Positions 51,065 to 60,929 of a stretch of DNA of 64,000 nt are shown one piece after another. The translations under genes were made by a program, and so were the position numbers. The stretch is from the NCBI RefSeq assembly GCF_022829445.1, contig NZ_JAKSXY010000059.1, forward strand, positions 62,001-126,000. Direction: 5' to 3'. The DNA is from Methylobacterium sp. J-068. Its GTDB lineage: Bacteria; Pseudomonadota; Alphaproteobacteria; Rhizobiales; Beijerinckiaceae. How positions within the stretch are numbered: position 1 is the stretch's first letter; each line of letters opens with the position of its first letter. The notes under the pieces were generated by a model. That model searched no databases, had not been told where the DNA came from, and saw only the letters and a program-made list of their open reading frames with translations.

Positions 51065-51238
51065 TCACGCGTGCTCGCGCAGGGCGACGGCCTCGGGGGC
51101 CATGCCGAAACGCTCGGCCAGATGCCAGCGCAGTTCGCGCGGTGAGTGATAGTTGTAGGAGGTGTCGATCAGGTGGCTGAGGTCGATGGTATCGATCTCA
51201 CGGCCCATGGCCTCGTGAGATTTGGCCTCTTGAGACAT
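51065..51238 (-). CDS. Small hypothetical protein, 57 residues
   Basis: A 57-residue soluble protein with the sequence features DTIDLSHLIDTSYNYHSPRE, RWHLAERFGMAPEAVALREHA. It has one predicted helix-turn-helix-like stretch and no signal peptide. An ATG at 51238 is taken as the start; a TTG at 51346 would add 36 basic residues and reach into the AT-rich promoter-like region. It looks like a small conserved protein of methylobacteria, but I do not recognise its family. It is followed by a good hairpin with a short T run. Confidence 0.55.
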   Translation of the reverse strand: MSQEAKSHEAMGREIDTIDLSHLIDTSYNYHSPRELRWHLAERFGMAPEAVALREHA

Positions 51239-51479
51239 CGTGCGCTTCAGACGGCCGACCTTGAATGTCGCCGCATCCGTGATGGGCGAGCGGGCGCCGC
51301 GGCGCCGGGTATATTCAAACAACATATTTTTCTTATGTACTTTCAAAGACTTGGATGTGCAGGCCCCTGCGGGCTCGAATCGTTGGTGTGAAAGGATTGC
51401 CGGTTTCGTCGGCCCGTTCTCCCCGAACGGGTATCGGTCGCCAGCGGCGGATCGGCCTCGCGAAAGGCCTGTCGGGGGA

Positions 51480-51499
51480 CGCCAGCCCGAAGGCTGGCG
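51480..51499 (-). terminator. Hairpin after the cold-shock gene
   Basis: CGCCAGCC (51480-51487) and GGCTGGCG (51492-51499) pair perfectly over a CGAA tetraloop, 10 bp past the cspA stop. There is no T run directly after it, so it may act as an mRNA-stabilising 3' end as well as a terminator. Confidence 0.5.
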
Positions 51500-51508
51500 C
51501 CGGAAGCG

Positions 51509-51718
51509 TCAGGCCGCCTGGAGGTTACCAGCCGAGTCCTTGCCGCTGCGCTTGTCGGTCTGGATCTCGTAGGAGACCTTCTGACCTTCGATGAGGTTGC
51601 GCATGCCAGCGCGCTCGACAGCGGAGATGTGAACGAACACATCCTTGCCGCCGTCGTCAGGCTGAATGAAGCCGTAGCCCTTGGTCTCGTTGAACCACTT
51701 AACAGTGCCGGTATTCAC
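51509..51718 (-). CDS. cspA: Cold-shock protein (CspA family)
   Basis: A 69-residue single cold-shock domain, a five-stranded beta-barrel that binds single-stranded RNA/DNA. The RNP1 motif [10 protein letters not shown] (about residues 13-22) and RNP2 [10 protein letters not shown] (about 27-36) are complete. The [12 protein letters not shown] start is typical. A GTG at 51718 is the start, with AGGA upstream; the frame runs further back through the leader but without a cold-shock domain. The long leader before it (about 160 bases to the AT-rich stretch) is usual for these genes, which are controlled by mRNA structure. It is cytoplasmic. Confidence 0.93.
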   Translation of the reverse strand: MNTGTVKWFNETKGYGFIQPDDGGKDVFVHISAVERAGMRNLIEGQKVSYEIQTDKRSGKDSAGNLQAA

Positions 51719-52008
51719 GAAATAGATCCTCGTATCGTTCGTCGACCAACAGCCAGCGATGACTCGCGAACAGCTGCGGATCCTCTTCGGTTGGCCTGAC
51801 GGAATCAGCAGGACGTGAGAAGCTTGACGATACAAGCGCTCCGTTCACCGATGCCCGCTGATAAGACATGTAGTCCGATCATGCGGCCGCAACAAGGCGT
51901 CCGATCCGATCGAACGGGCGCGAGGCGGCGCGCCGAGGCCGCCCGCCCCTGTGTTCTTTAACGCCCCGACCGCATATAAGGGTTCCTGAGCAGGCATTTA
52001 GGCGATCC

Positions 52009-52398
52009 ATGGCGGGCATCTCGGTTTCCCTCGAAGGCGCGAACATTCAGCTGTCGTTCCAGAAGGACGATCAGGCGACGGCGGTGGTGATGGACGCGCG
52101 CGCGGCGCGCGCCCTCGTGCGCGCCGTCGGTCAGCTCCTCACCGCCATCGACGAGCCGGACGACGGGGACCTGCCGGACGACCTGAGCGACGAGGAGATC
52201 GCGATGCTGGACGTGACCTCCTCGGCGATCGAGGTCGGGACCGACGAGCAGGGCCAACCCGTGGTGGCGCTGCAGGCGGGCGCGCTGCCGCCGTTCCAGC
52301 TGCGCTTGACGGACGAAGAGGCCCGCCACGTGGTGACGAGCCTCTCCGAGATCCTCAGCGCGCCGCGCGACGTGCGCGCGTCGCACGGCGACCATTGA
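52009..52398 (+). CDS. Conserved hypothetical acidic protein
   Basis: A 129-residue acidic soluble protein. The N-terminal half (MAGISVSLEGANIQLSFQKD, TAVVMDARAARALVRAVG) and C-terminal half (VVALQAGALPPFQLRLTDEEA, RHVVTSLSEIL) look like two related beta-alpha units joined by an aspartate-rich linker (EPDDGDLPDDLSDEE). No family is recognised and no membrane segment or signal is seen. It is divergent from the cspA gene and converges on a proline-rich small gene 4 bp later. It is probably expressed on its own. Confidence 0.65.
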   Translation: MAGISVSLEGANIQLSFQKDDQATAVVMDARAARALVRAVGQLLTAIDEPDDGDLPDDLSDEEIAMLDVTSSAIEVGTDEQGQPVVALQAGALPPFQLRLTDEEARHVVTSLSEILSAPRDVRASHGDH

Positions 52399-52402
52399 TC
52401 CC

Positions 52403-52636
52403 CTACATGCGGACGCCCGGATCGGTTGGGCCCCCGGGCAGATAATCGGGTTCCGAACCGGGACCGGTCGGCTCGTCGATGCCCGGATCGTTGACCGGGT
52501 AGGGCGTGCGCGGCCCTGTGGGGCCGATATCCGGTTGCTCGTCGGGTGTGGGCGGGGTCGGAAGATCGCCCGGAATGCCACCCGGAAGCGGCTCGGGGAT
52601 CGGCAGACCTGGATTGGCCATATCGAGAGCGGCCAT
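52403..52636 (-). CDS. Small proline/glycine-rich protein
   Basis: A 77-residue protein that is one third proline and glycine. Its repeats have the form PGLPIPEPLPGGIPG, PTPPTPDEQPDIGPTGP, and GPGSEPDYLPGGPTDPG. AGGAGG lies 7 bases before the ATG at 52636, a strong ribosome site. It is disordered and probably soluble, with no recognised domain. It resembles short low-complexity proteins common in Methylobacterium. The next upstream gene on the same strand starts at 53068. Confidence 0.6.
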   Translation of the reverse strand: MAALDMANPGLPIPEPLPGGIPGDLPTPPTPDEQPDIGPTGPRTPYPVNDPGIDEPTGPGSEPDYLPGGPTDPGVRM

Positions 52637-52771
52637 GCGGCGCCTCCTGTCGCGTTGCGGGGTATGCCCACCAACCCCCCGGAGCCGGAGCGGTTCCGGG
52701 GCCGGGCGAGAACGCACCCTGGCGCGGGGGCCGCTCCGCCGCATGCGCCCGCCGCCGAAAACGGGCCGAAC

Positions 52772-53068
52772 TCAGCGCCTGGCGACCGCCTTCTGCACCT
52801 TCGCCTTGTCGGACGCGGTACCGGCGAAGAGTTCCGAGAGGCGGCGCTGATCGAGGCCCTTCGTGACGTCGGGCTCGGTCAGGACGGCCGGGATCGCGTC
52901 CAGCTTTCGCGGGGTGATCGATCCCGTGGTCACGGGGTCGGCGAGGTCCGCCAGGACGCGGGACGAGGCGGTGGGCTCGCGCTGGACGCGCATGACCCAA
53001 TGGGCGGCGGTGGAAAGCGCGGCGACCGCGAGGATCGCCTTGATGCCACCGGTGAGGAGGCGTCTCAT
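52772..53068 (-). CDS. Small anchored/secreted hypothetical protein
   Basis: A 98-residue protein with an N-terminal hydrophobic segment (LTGGIKAILAVAALSTAAHWV) that is either a signal anchor or an uncleaved signal. The mature part has RKLDAIPAVLTEPDVTKG and a basic C-terminus (ASDKAKVQKAVARR). MRRLLTGG at 53068 is preferred because a basic start before the hydrophobic segment is usual; GAGGAGGCGTCTC overlaps as ribosome-site material. No family is recognised. It is followed on the same strand by the proline-rich gene. Confidence 0.55.
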   Translation of the reverse strand: MRRLLTGGIKAILAVAALSTAAHWVMRVQREPTASSRVLADLADPVTTGSITPRKLDAIPAVLTEPDVTKGLDQRRLSELFAGTASDKAKVQKAVARR

Positions 53069-53469
53069 CGTATTCAGGCCCGAAACTACGCGGTGGCACG
53101 CGACCGGTTCCCCGGTCACCGCCTACACTTGCCCACGAGCGTTAATGATCGGCCCAGCGCCACGGCCGCGCTTCGTCCCGGTTCGACACGGGAACGTGAT
53201 CGGCGGCGACGATTGGCCGGGACACTTTCGAGGTGGGCCATGCGCCACGGCGGCGGTTCCTGTTCCCCGCGCCCGTGACGCACCTGCCGCGACCCGGCCC
53301 ACTAGGCCTCACAGGAAACCGCGCAGAGAACTGGTCCGCACCGCCCCGTCACGACAAGCCCCGCCGCCATGCCAAGTCCGAGAGGGTTCGCGAAACCATC
53401 GGACGCCTCGGCGTCAGGGACGCTCGATGTAGGCGGCGGGCCTCTCGCCGGCAACCGACATCGGCCGCC
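53069..53469. other. 401-bp intergenic stretch without a supported gene
   Basis: Open frames cross this stretch on both strands, but none has a ribosome site, a credible start and protein-like composition. A small inverted repeat, CCCG-8-CGGG, lies near 53178-53193 and looks at first like a tRNA T-arm, but no acceptor, anticodon or D arms surround it. Promoter material for the gene starting at 53068 is expected here. Confidence 0.45.
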
Positions 53470-54321
53470 TCACCCCGGCTGCGACGATCCGCACGCCTCG
53501 GCGAAGGCCCGCAGGATCGCGGCCTCGTCCGCTCCCTCCTCGGCCGAGAGGCGCGCATAGAGGTCCGCGATTCCGGAAAAGACCTGCCGTCCCGCCGCGT
53601 CGTCCCCCAGGAAGGCGCCGATCTCGCCCATCTCGGCGACCCAGCGCCGGGCCTTCGGGAGCATGTCGGGCAGCCGGGAGCCGAAGCGGGCGAACAGGTG
53701 GGGCTCGTTCTCGGCCAGTTCCGCCCGCAGGGCCTCGCCGGCCCCCGCCCGTTCGGCGGCGAGCACCATCAGGGCCGCCAGCGCCGTGAGGCCCTTGTTG
53801 ATGCCCGAATAGGACATCTTCAGCGCGGAGGCGGCGCCGATGCCGGCCGCCATCGGGCGGATGTCGAGGCCGTACCGGGTGAGGTCCAGCATCGCCTCCG
53901 CCTCCGCGCCGGCGACGTGGAGACGGGGTCCCTTCGTACCGGGCTGCGGCGGCAGGCCGATGATCGCGGCATCGAGGAAGACCGCGCCGGTCGGCGCGAT
54001 GCGGTCCGCGATTGCCCGCACGGTCTCGACGTCGACCGCGTTGCAATCGGCATAGGCGGGCTTGCGCTCCGCCGCCGCGAGCGCCGGCGCCAGACGCTCC
54101 GCGAGGGATGCCGCGTCCGCCGGCGGCACGATGGAGAGAAGGAGATCGGCCCGCATCAGGCCCGCGAGGTCGGTCTCGACCATGCCGGCGGCCGCCGCCC
54201 GCGCGCGGGTGGCGGGGCTGCGCCCCTCGAGGACGGTGAGGACCTCGGCACCGTTCTGCGTGAGGCGGGCCGCGATGGCGCTGCCCATGGCACCGGCGGC
54301 CAGGATGGCGATCGTCGTCAT
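53470..54321 (-). CDS. NAD(P)-dependent oxidoreductase with DUF1932-type C-terminal domain
   Basis: A 283-residue enzyme of the beta-hydroxyacid/6-phosphogluconate dehydrogenase superfamily. The N-terminal Rossmann motif is IAILAAGAMGSAIAARL (about 4-20), followed by LLLSIVPPADAASLAERL and ADCNAVDVETVRAIAD, which match the dinucleotide fold. The C-terminal half (SALKMSYSGINKGLTAL, MVLAAERAG) resembles the DUF1932 domain that replaces the usual dehydrogenase helical domain. The conserved lysine (LKMSY) is positioned as the catalytic base. The substrate is unknown. The frame continues upstream through the aminotransferase gene only as a shadow; ATG 54321 is the likely start. It follows the aminotransferase gene after a strong hairpin. 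Confidence 0.78.
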   Translation of the reverse strand: MTTIAILAAGAMGSAIAARLTQNGAEVLTVLEGRSPATRARAAAAGMVETDLAGLMRADLLLSIVPPADAASLAERLAPALAAAERKPAYADCNAVDVETVRAIADRIAPTGAVFLDAAIIGLPPQPGTKGPRLHVAGAEAEAMLDLTRYGLDIRPMAAGIGAASALKMSYSGINKGLTALAALMVLAAERAGAGEALRAELAENEPHLFARFGSRLPDMLPKARRWVAEMGEIGAFLGDDAAGRQVFSGIADLYARLSAEEGADEAAILRAFAEACGSSQPG

Positions 54322-54345
54322 GGCGCATGTCCCTCCCAAACGGGA

Positions 54346-54378
54346 AACGACCGCGCCCGAGACTCGGGGGCGGTCGTT
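54346..54378 (-). terminator. Long hairpin between the aminotransferase and oxidoreductase genes
   Basis: AACGACCGCGCCCGAG (54346-54361) and CTCGGGGGCGGTCGTT (54363-54378) pair along nearly 15 positions with a single mismatch, and a few central bases form the loop. It lies between the aminotransferase stop (54417) and the oxidoreductase start (54321). No T run follows on either strand, so it may be an attenuator or a processing site rather than a full terminator. Confidence 0.5.
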
Positions 54379-54416
54379 GTGAAGCGGGCCGGGCGTCTTC
54401 GGTTCCGGCCGGCGCC

Positions 54417-55709
<1,293 letters not shown>

Positions 55710-55895
55710 TCATTCTTGGCGATCATTCTGCCCGCGAGGCGCGCGGACCCTAGTGATGCGCGTGTCTCGGGGCAAGATACAGGCTCCGTGGGCGGCGCGC
55801 CCCGATTCGCACGGGGGGCTTGCGCTCGGTTGCTGGTGGACCGACGTCGCGTTAAGCGCTGCCGCGCACGATTTCAGGTTGGGAGAGGATCATGG

Positions 55896-56834
55896 ATGCC
55901 CGATGAGTTGGCGGCCTTCATTCACGAGGGGCGCGACGGCTGGCTGTTTCTGACGGCGGGCAGCAACAACGTTATCGGACAGTTCAGTGACAGCCCGGCC
56001 ATGAAGCAGCGGCTCCTGGACTGGAAAGCCCTGCTCATCGCCCGCGCCCGGCGCTGCGACAGCCTCGGCACCACCTACCAGCACGTGATCGTGCCCGAGA
56101 AGCTGACGGTCTACGACCATCGGCTGAAGGGACTGGAGATCGACCAGCGCCTGTCGCCCGCGCTCCGCCTGCGCCAGAGCCTGATCTGGCATCCGCTCGT
56201 CCGCCGCGCCTGCGTCGATCTGGTGGACGCCTTCCGCCGCAGGAGCCGGAGCGAGGATCTTTACTTCCGCACCGACAGCCACTGGTCCTTCGCGGGGCGC
56301 ATGCTGGCCTACCGGACCCTGTGCCAGTCCCTCGGCGCCGTGGCGCGGGAGGACATGCCCGAGCGCCCCTTCGTGGAGCAGGCGTTCCAGGGCGACCTCG
56401 GCGGCCAGATGGTGCCGCCGCAATCGGAATCCGCGCGCTTCTACGATCTTCGGCGCGACGCGGTGCGGCACTACGCGAGCCCCATCGTCGAGAAGCGGGA
56501 GGCGATGCATGCGATCGAGACCCTGCATGTCGGCGCGCACGTGATCTACCGGAACGCCTCACCGGAGGCCGACCCGCGCCGCCTCGTCCTGTTCGGCGAT
56601 TCCTACTCGCACTTCGCGCCGTCGATGTGGACGATCATGCTCGCGGAGACGTTCCGCGAGGTGCATTTCATCTGGTCGACCTCGATCGACTGGCGCTACG
56701 TCGAGCGCACCATGCCGGACATCCTGGTCACGCAGATCGCCGAGCGCTTCATGTTCCAGGTGCCGGACGACACCTTCGACCTCGCCGCCTACGTGGCCGA
56801 GCGCTTCGGCGCCGAACTCGGGGTCGAGGCGTAG
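55896..56834 (+). CDS. AlgX/AlgJ-type SGNH hydrolase-like protein without a signal peptide
   Basis: A 312-residue protein related to the SGNH-hydrolase-like domain of AlgX/AlgJ. The signature pieces are RDGWLFLTAGSNN, VIVPEKLTVYDHRLKG, DLYFRTDSHWSFAGRMLAY (the DSHW catalytic H and W) and LVLFGDSYSHFAP (the GDS catalytic serine block). In AlgX these residues acetylate alginate in the periplasm. No signal peptide is seen, whether the start is 55896 or further upstream, so it may be cytoplasmic or its start may be missed. GGGAGAGG lies 7 bases before 55896. It stands alone, divergent from the aminotransferase, and converges on cysN. It may acetylate a sugar or a polysaccharide precursor; the EPS block is 13 kb away. 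Confidence 0.78.
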   Translation: MPDELAAFIHEGRDGWLFLTAGSNNVIGQFSDSPAMKQRLLDWKALLIARARRCDSLGTTYQHVIVPEKLTVYDHRLKGLEIDQRLSPALRLRQSLIWHPLVRRACVDLVDAFRRRSRSEDLYFRTDSHWSFAGRMLAYRTLCQSLGAVAREDMPERPFVEQAFQGDLGGQMVPPQSESARFYDLRRDAVRHYASPIVEKREAMHAIETLHVGAHVIYRNASPEADPRRLVLFGDSYSHFAPSMWTIMLAETFREVHFIWSTSIDWRYVERTMPDILVTQIAERFMFQVPDDTFDLAAYVAERFGAELGVEA

Positions 56835-56870
56835 GGCCGAGCGCCGATGCCGGCCCCGTGAGGAACGCGA

Positions 56871-56906
56871 AGAACGCCGGCCCGAAGGAAATCGGGCCGG
56901 CGTTCT
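56871..56906. terminator. Bidirectional hairpin between the AlgX-like gene and cysN
   Basis: AGAACGCCGGCCCGA (56871-56885) and TCGGGCCGGCGTTCT (56892-56906) form a perfect 15-bp stem with loop AGGAAA. It sits between two converging genes and can stop transcription from both sides. No T run follows, so termination may depend on Rho or on the hairpin alone. Confidence 0.6.
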
Positions 56907-56961
56907 CGCTTCGATCCCCGATCCGGCCCGCCCCGGTTCGGGGCGAGACCGGGCCGGCTCG

Positions 56962-58362
56962 TCAGATGCCGCCGAAGACCCAGCGCAGCTTCGACAGGAA
57001 GCCGCCGCCCGAGCGCTTCTCGCGCACCTCCGCCGGCTCGTCCCTGGCCGGGGTCGCCGAAGCGTCGGCATGGATCAGGCCGAGGGCCGCCGTGTCGGTG
57101 GTCTCGCGGTCGATCAGGATGAAGCCGCCCGTGTCGCGGTTGGCGGTGTAGGCGTCCACCGCCACGGCGCGGTCGAGGGTCAGGGTGACGTCGGCGATGT
57201 CGTTGGCGGTGAGGCGGGCGGCCGGTTCGGCCTTGCCCGTCTCGGGATCGATGCGGGTGCGGATCGACGACACCACGGCGTTGACCGTGACGGTGCCGAT
57301 CTTGGCCAGCAGCGTGGCGCCGGGCATCAGATCGGTCTCGGCGGCCCAGAACAGGCGGGCGTCGATGCTGTCGGTGACGCGCATCGGCGCCTCCGCCGTG
57401 ACGATCACCGAACCGCGCGAGGCGTCGATCTCGTCGGCGAGGACCAGCGTGACCGACTGGCCCTCGACCGCGTGGGGCAGGTCGCCATCCGCGGTGAAGA
57501 TGCGGGCGATCTTCGAGGTGCGGCCCGAGGGCTCGACGATCACGGCGTCGCCCGGCGCCACGCGGCCGCTGGCGATGAGGCCGGCGAAACCCCGGAACTC
57601 GGAATTCGGGCGGTTGACCCACTGCACCGCCATGCGGAACGGCGCGGCCTGCTCCTCGACGCGCACCGGCACCTCTTCGAGGTACTGCAGCAGGGGCGTG
57701 CCCGTGTACCAGGGCGCGGCGGCGCCCGGCAGCACGACGTTGTCGCCGTTCTTGGCCGAGAGCGGGATCGCCCGCACCTCGGTGAAGCCGAGCGGCGCCG
57801 CGAAGGCGTCGAAGGCGGCGAGCAACTCCTCGAAGCGGGTCTCGGACCAGCCGACGAGGTCCATCTTATTCACCGCGAGGGCGATGCGCCGGATGCCCAG
57901 CAGCGAGACCAGCAAGGCGTGGCGCCGGGTCTGGCGGGTCAGGCCCTGGCGCGCATCGACCAGGATCACCGCCACGTCGGCCGTGGAGGCGCCGGTGGCC
58001 ATGTTGCGGGTGTACTGCTCGTGGCCGGGGGTGTCGGCCACGATGAAGGAGCGCTTGTCCGTGGAGAAGAAGCGGTAGGCGACGTCGATGGTGATGCCCT
58101 GCTCGCGCTCGGCCTGGAGGCCGTCCACGAGGAGGGCGAGGTCGATCTCGGCCCCTTGCGTGCCGTGCTTGCGCGAATCGCGCTGGAGCGCCGTCACCTG
58201 ATCGTCGAAGATCTGCTTGGTGTCGTGCAGGAGACGGCCGATCAGCGTCGACTTGCCGTCGTCGACGGAGCCGCAGGTGATGAAGCGCAGGACTTCCTTG
58301 TTCTGGTGCGCGGTCAGGAAGTCGTCGTAGCCGAAGGACTGGGGTGCCTGATGGATCGTCAT
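56962..58362 (-). CDS. cysN: CysN, sulfate adenylyltransferase GTPase subunit
   Basis: A 466-residue GTPase subunit of ATP sulfurylase, which with CysD makes adenosine 5'-phosphosulfate (APS) from sulfate and ATP, driven by GTP hydrolysis. The translation-factor-like GTP motifs are intact: GSVDDGKST (31-39), DTPGH (110-114) and NKMD (165-168). The domain II/III region follows. It has no C-terminal APS kinase (CysC) domain, unlike the longer CysNC fusions of many rhizobia, which implies no PAPS is made here. It overlaps nothing; cysD ends 2 bp upstream. A strong hairpin follows the stop. Confidence 0.95.
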   Translation of the reverse strand: MTIHQAPQSFGYDDFLTAHQNKEVLRFITCGSVDDGKSTLIGRLLHDTKQIFDDQVTALQRDSRKHGTQGAEIDLALLVDGLQAEREQGITIDVAYRFFSTDKRSFIVADTPGHEQYTRNMATGASTADVAVILVDARQGLTRQTRRHALLVSLLGIRRIALAVNKMDLVGWSETRFEELLAAFDAFAAPLGFTEVRAIPLSAKNGDNVVLPGAAAPWYTGTPLLQYLEEVPVRVEEQAAPFRMAVQWVNRPNSEFRGFAGLIASGRVAPGDAVIVEPSGRTSKIARIFTADGDLPHAVEGQSVTLVLADEIDASRGSVIVTAEAPMRVTDSIDARLFWAAETDLMPGATLLAKIGTVTVNAVVSSIRTRIDPETGKAEPAARLTANDIADVTLTLDRAVAVDAYTANRDTGGFILIDRETTDTAALGLIHADASATPARDEPAEVREKRSGGGFLSKLRWVFGGI

Positions 58363-58363
58363 C

Positions 58364-59305
58364 TTAGAAATAGCCCTCCTGCTTCTTGCGCTCCATGGCG
58401 CCGGCCCCGTCCTTGTCGATCACGCGGCCCTGGCGCTCCGAGGTCCGGGCGGCCAGGGTCTCGCCGATGATCTCCGGCAGGGTGGCGGCGCCGCTCTCGA
58501 CGGCTCCGGTGAGGGGGTAGTCGCCGAGCGTGCGGAAGCGGACCGACAGCTCCTTCGGCGCCTCGCCGGGCTCGAGCGGCAGGCGCTCGTCGTCGACCAT
58601 GATGAGCTGGCCCTCGCGCTCGACCACCGGGCGGGGCTTGGCGAAGTAGAGCGGCACGATCGGAATCCGCTCCTGCTCGATGTAGAGCCAGACGTCGAGT
58701 TCGGTCCAGTTCGAGAGCGGGAACACCCGCAGCGACTCGCCGCGCTTCTTGCGCATGTTGTAGACGTGCCAGGGCTCGGCCCGCTGGCGCTTGGGGTCCC
58801 AGCGGTGCTGGGCCGTGCGCAGGGAGACGATGCGCTCCTTGGCGCGGGACGCCTCCTCGTCGCGGCGGGCGCCGCCGAAGGCCGCGTCGAACTTGTGCTT
58901 GTCCAGCGCCTGACGCAGCGCCTGCGTCTTCATCACGTCGGTGTGGACTTCCGAGCCGTGGCTGATCGGACCGATGCCGCGCGCCAGCCCTTCCTGGTTG
59001 GTGTGGACGATGAGGTCGAGCCCGAGTTCCTTCGCCCGCTGATCGCGGAAGGCGATCATCTCCCGGAACTTCCAGGTCGTGTCGATGTGCATCAGGGGGA
59101 ACGGCAGGCGGCCCGGCGCGAACGCCTTGAGCGCCAGGTGCAGCAGCACGGAGGAATCCTTGCCGATCGAGTAGAGCATCACCGGGTTCTCGGTCTCGGC
59201 GACCGTCTCCCGCATGATGTGGATGCTCTCGGCCTCCAGGCGTTGCAGGTGGGTGAGCCGTTCGGACCGGCTCGCCGCGTGGGTGGTGAGGGGTGCGGCG
59301 CTCAT
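58364..59305 (-). CDS. cysD: CysD, sulfate adenylyltransferase catalytic subunit
   Basis: A 313-residue ATP sulfurylase catalytic subunit of the PP-loop superfamily. Its partner CysN follows with a 1-base gap. The sequence begins [38 protein letters not shown] carries the PP-loop (SxGKDS). [17 protein letters not shown] and [14 protein letters not shown] are conserved active-site stretches. The C-terminal half has [27 protein letters not shown] and [14 protein letters not shown]. The start at 59305 overlaps the cysH stop as ATGA (59305-59302). The cysH-cysD-cysN order and tight coupling form one operon. Confidence 0.95.
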   Translation of the reverse strand: MSAAPLTTHAASRSERLTHLQRLEAESIHIMRETVAETENPVMLYSIGKDSSVLLHLALKAFAPGRLPFPLMHIDTTWKFREMIAFRDQRAKELGLDLIVHTNQEGLARGIGPISHGSEVHTDVMKTQALRQALDKHKFDAAFGGARRDEEASRAKERIVSLRTAQHRWDPKRQRAEPWHVYNMRKKRGESLRVFPLSNWTELDVWLYIEQERIPIVPLYFAKPRPVVEREGQLIMVDDERLPLEPGEAPKELSVRFRTLGDYPLTGAVESGAATLPEIIGETLAARTSERQGRVIDKDGAGAMERKKQEGYF

Positions 59306-60114
59306 CGGGCCATCTCCAGGGATTTCGCGTGTTTCGTGGTCTCGAAGGCGGCCGCTTCCTGTCCGGGCGCGACGGTCTCCTCGGGCGCATGGACGTGCAG
59401 GCCGCACTCCTTCTTGGAGGCCTGCTCCCACCACCAGCGGCCGGCGCGCTCGTCCTCGCCGACCCGGACCGCGCGGGTGCAGGGGGCGCAGCCGATCGAG
59501 GGAAAGCCGCGATCGTGCAGCACGTTGTAGGGGACGTAGTTCTCGGCGACGAAGCGGTCGACGTCGGCGCGGGTCCAGTCCGCCAGCGGGTTGATCTTGA
59601 TCAGTCCGCGCGCCTCGTCGGCCTCCGCCAGCGGCGTGTCGGCCCGGTTGGCCGATTGCCCGGCCCGCAGGCCCGTGAGCCAGCCGGCGGCGCCAGCGAG
59701 CGCGCGGCCGAGGGGCTCGACCTTGCGGAAGCCGCAGCAGGCCTGCCGCGCGGCGACCGAGTGGCGAAAGCCGTTGATGCCCTCCTCGGCGACGAATCGC
59801 TCCTCGGCCTCGCGCTCCGGGGCGTAGGCGCGGATGCGGATGCCGTAGGCGGATTCGGTCTCGGTCCAGGTGTCGTAGGTCTCGGGGTAGAGACGGCCCG
59901 TGTCGAGGGTGACGATCTCGGTCCGGCCCTTGTGCATGGCCAGCGCGTGGGTGAGCGCCTGATCCTCGATGCCGAGGCTCGTGGTGAAGACGAGGCGACC
60001 CGGGACCGTGGCCTCGATGAGCCCGATCCGGCCCTTGAGGTCCAGGCCGGCCATCGCCGACGCCAGGGCATGCGCCGCGTTCTCCAGCGCCGCGTTTTCC
60101 AGGTGAGAGGTCAT
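59302..60114 (-). CDS. cysH: CysH, APS reductase-type phosphoadenylyl-sulfate reductase
   Basis: A 270-residue CysH with the cysteine arrangement of a [4Fe-4S] APS reductase. C126-C127 lie in [11 protein letters not shown] and C209-x2-C212 in GCAPCTRA. The catalytic cysteine C237 is in KKECGLH. The PP-loop core [15 protein letters not shown] and [15 protein letters not shown] motifs are present. The enzyme reduces APS to sulfite with thioredoxin or glutaredoxin as donor. The start [10 protein letters not shown] at 60114 is chosen; the frame upstream reaches into the divergent promoter region. It heads the leftward operon cysH-cysD-cysN. The divergent operator at 60181 lies about 70 bp before it. 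Confidence 0.95.
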   Translation of the reverse strand: MTSHLENAALENAAHALASAMAGLDLKGRIGLIEATVPGRLVFTTSLGIEDQALTHALAMHKGRTEIVTLDTGRLYPETYDTWTETESAYGIRIRAYAPEREAEERFVAEEGINGFRHSVAARQACCGFRKVEPLGRALAGAAGWLTGLRAGQSANRADTPLAEADEARGLIKINPLADWTRADVDRFVAENYVPYNVLHDRGFPSIGCAPCTRAVRVGEDERAGRWWWEQASKKECGLHVHAPEETVAPGQEAAAFETTKHAKSLEMAR

Positions 60115-60162
60115 GAGAAGCTTTGCGATGGGGACTTTGCGAAGGAGGCTGGCCGATGTGGC

Positions 60163-60204
60163 TTGTCTGAAACCTGAAATGTTCGCTATAACGAACGCTG
60201 TCAA
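60163..60204. promoter_or_regulatory. Divergent cysH/regulator promoter with a 16-bp palindromic operator
   Basis: GTTCGCTATAACGAAC (60181-60196) is a near-perfect palindrome with arms GTTCG and CGAAC and centre CTATAA. On the minus strand TTGACA (60204-60199) is a -35 element for cysH, with the palindrome filling its spacer. On the plus strand TTGTCT (60163-60168) and TATAAC (60187-60192), with an 18-base spacer, would drive the Lrp-like gene at 60374. The palindrome thus overlaps both promoters, so one bound regulator could control both directions. Confidence 0.55.
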
Positions 60205-60373
60205 GGCATGGCGGTCATCCCCGAGGGGCAACCCCCAGCCACAGGCACGACGTCCCGGCAACGGCCTCGGCCGCGAATCCGTTGCCGAGCGAAGAAAATT
60301 CCTTTTCCATCGGGCCAACGCCCCGTGCCGCTCCGCACGGCCGCAACGGCTCACGAACGACGCGAGGCCCGCT

Positions 60374-60880
60374 TTGGATTCGATCGACCTGAAGATCCTG
60401 GCGCTGCTGCAGCACGACGCCACCCTGTCCATCGCCACGATCGGCGAGAAGGTCGGCCTGTCGCAGACACCGTGCTGGAAGCGCATCCAGCGGCTCGAGG
60501 CCGACGGCGTCATCGACCGGCGCGTGGCCGTCCTCGATCCGGTGAAGCTCGGCCTCGGCCTCACGGTGTTCGTCTCCATCGAGACGGCCGATCACTCCCG
60601 CGAATGGCTGGAACGCTTCGCCGAGACCGTCTCGGCGATGCCGGAGGTGCTGGAATTCTACCGCATGGCCGGAGACGTGGATTACATGCTCCGCGTCGTC
60701 GTCGCCGATATGCGCGCCTACGATACGTTCTATAAGCACCTCATCGCGACCCTGCCGCTCAAGAACGTGACCTCCCGTTTCGCGATGGAAAAGGTCAAGT
60801 CCACCACTGCCCTGCCCCTTCCGGCCCCGCCCGCCAACGGACGCTTCACGCCGACGCTGTCGGTGGTCGCCGGAGAATAG
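60374..60880 (+). CDS. Lrp/AsnC-family transcriptional regulator next to the cys genes
   Basis: A 168-residue Lrp/AsnC-type regulator. The winged helix-turn-helix reads LDSIDLKILALLQHD, then LSIATIGEKVGLSQTPCWKRIQRLEADGVIDR, given here as two runs, with DRRVAVLDPVKLG at the wing. The C-terminal effector (RAM-like) domain begins with LTVFVSIETADHS and has VLEFYRMAGDVDYMLRVVV, with D and Y conserved for ligand contact. It ends in a proline-rich tail. The start is TTG at 60374 with GAGG 6 bases upstream. Family members sense amino acids or sulfur compounds. Position suggests it controls cysHDN, cysJ and itself, but the operator type is unproven. Confidence 0.85.
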   Translation: MDSIDLKILALLQHDATLSIATIGEKVGLSQTPCWKRIQRLEADGVIDRRVAVLDPVKLGLGLTVFVSIETADHSREWLERFAETVSAMPEVLEFYRMAGDVDYMLRVVVADMRAYDTFYKHLIATLPLKNVTSRFAMEKVKSTTALPLPAPPANGRFTPTLSVVAGE

Positions 60881-60929
60881 AATTCTCTTTTGCACTGCAC
60901 ACGCAGTCACCTCCTTCTACCGTGACGTC

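Noticed and set aside
53178..53193. T-arm-like hairpin (CCCG-GTTCGACA-CGGG) suggesting a tRNA.
   Set aside because: The stem has 4 pairs with an 8-base loop, and no acceptor, D or anticodon arms surround it.
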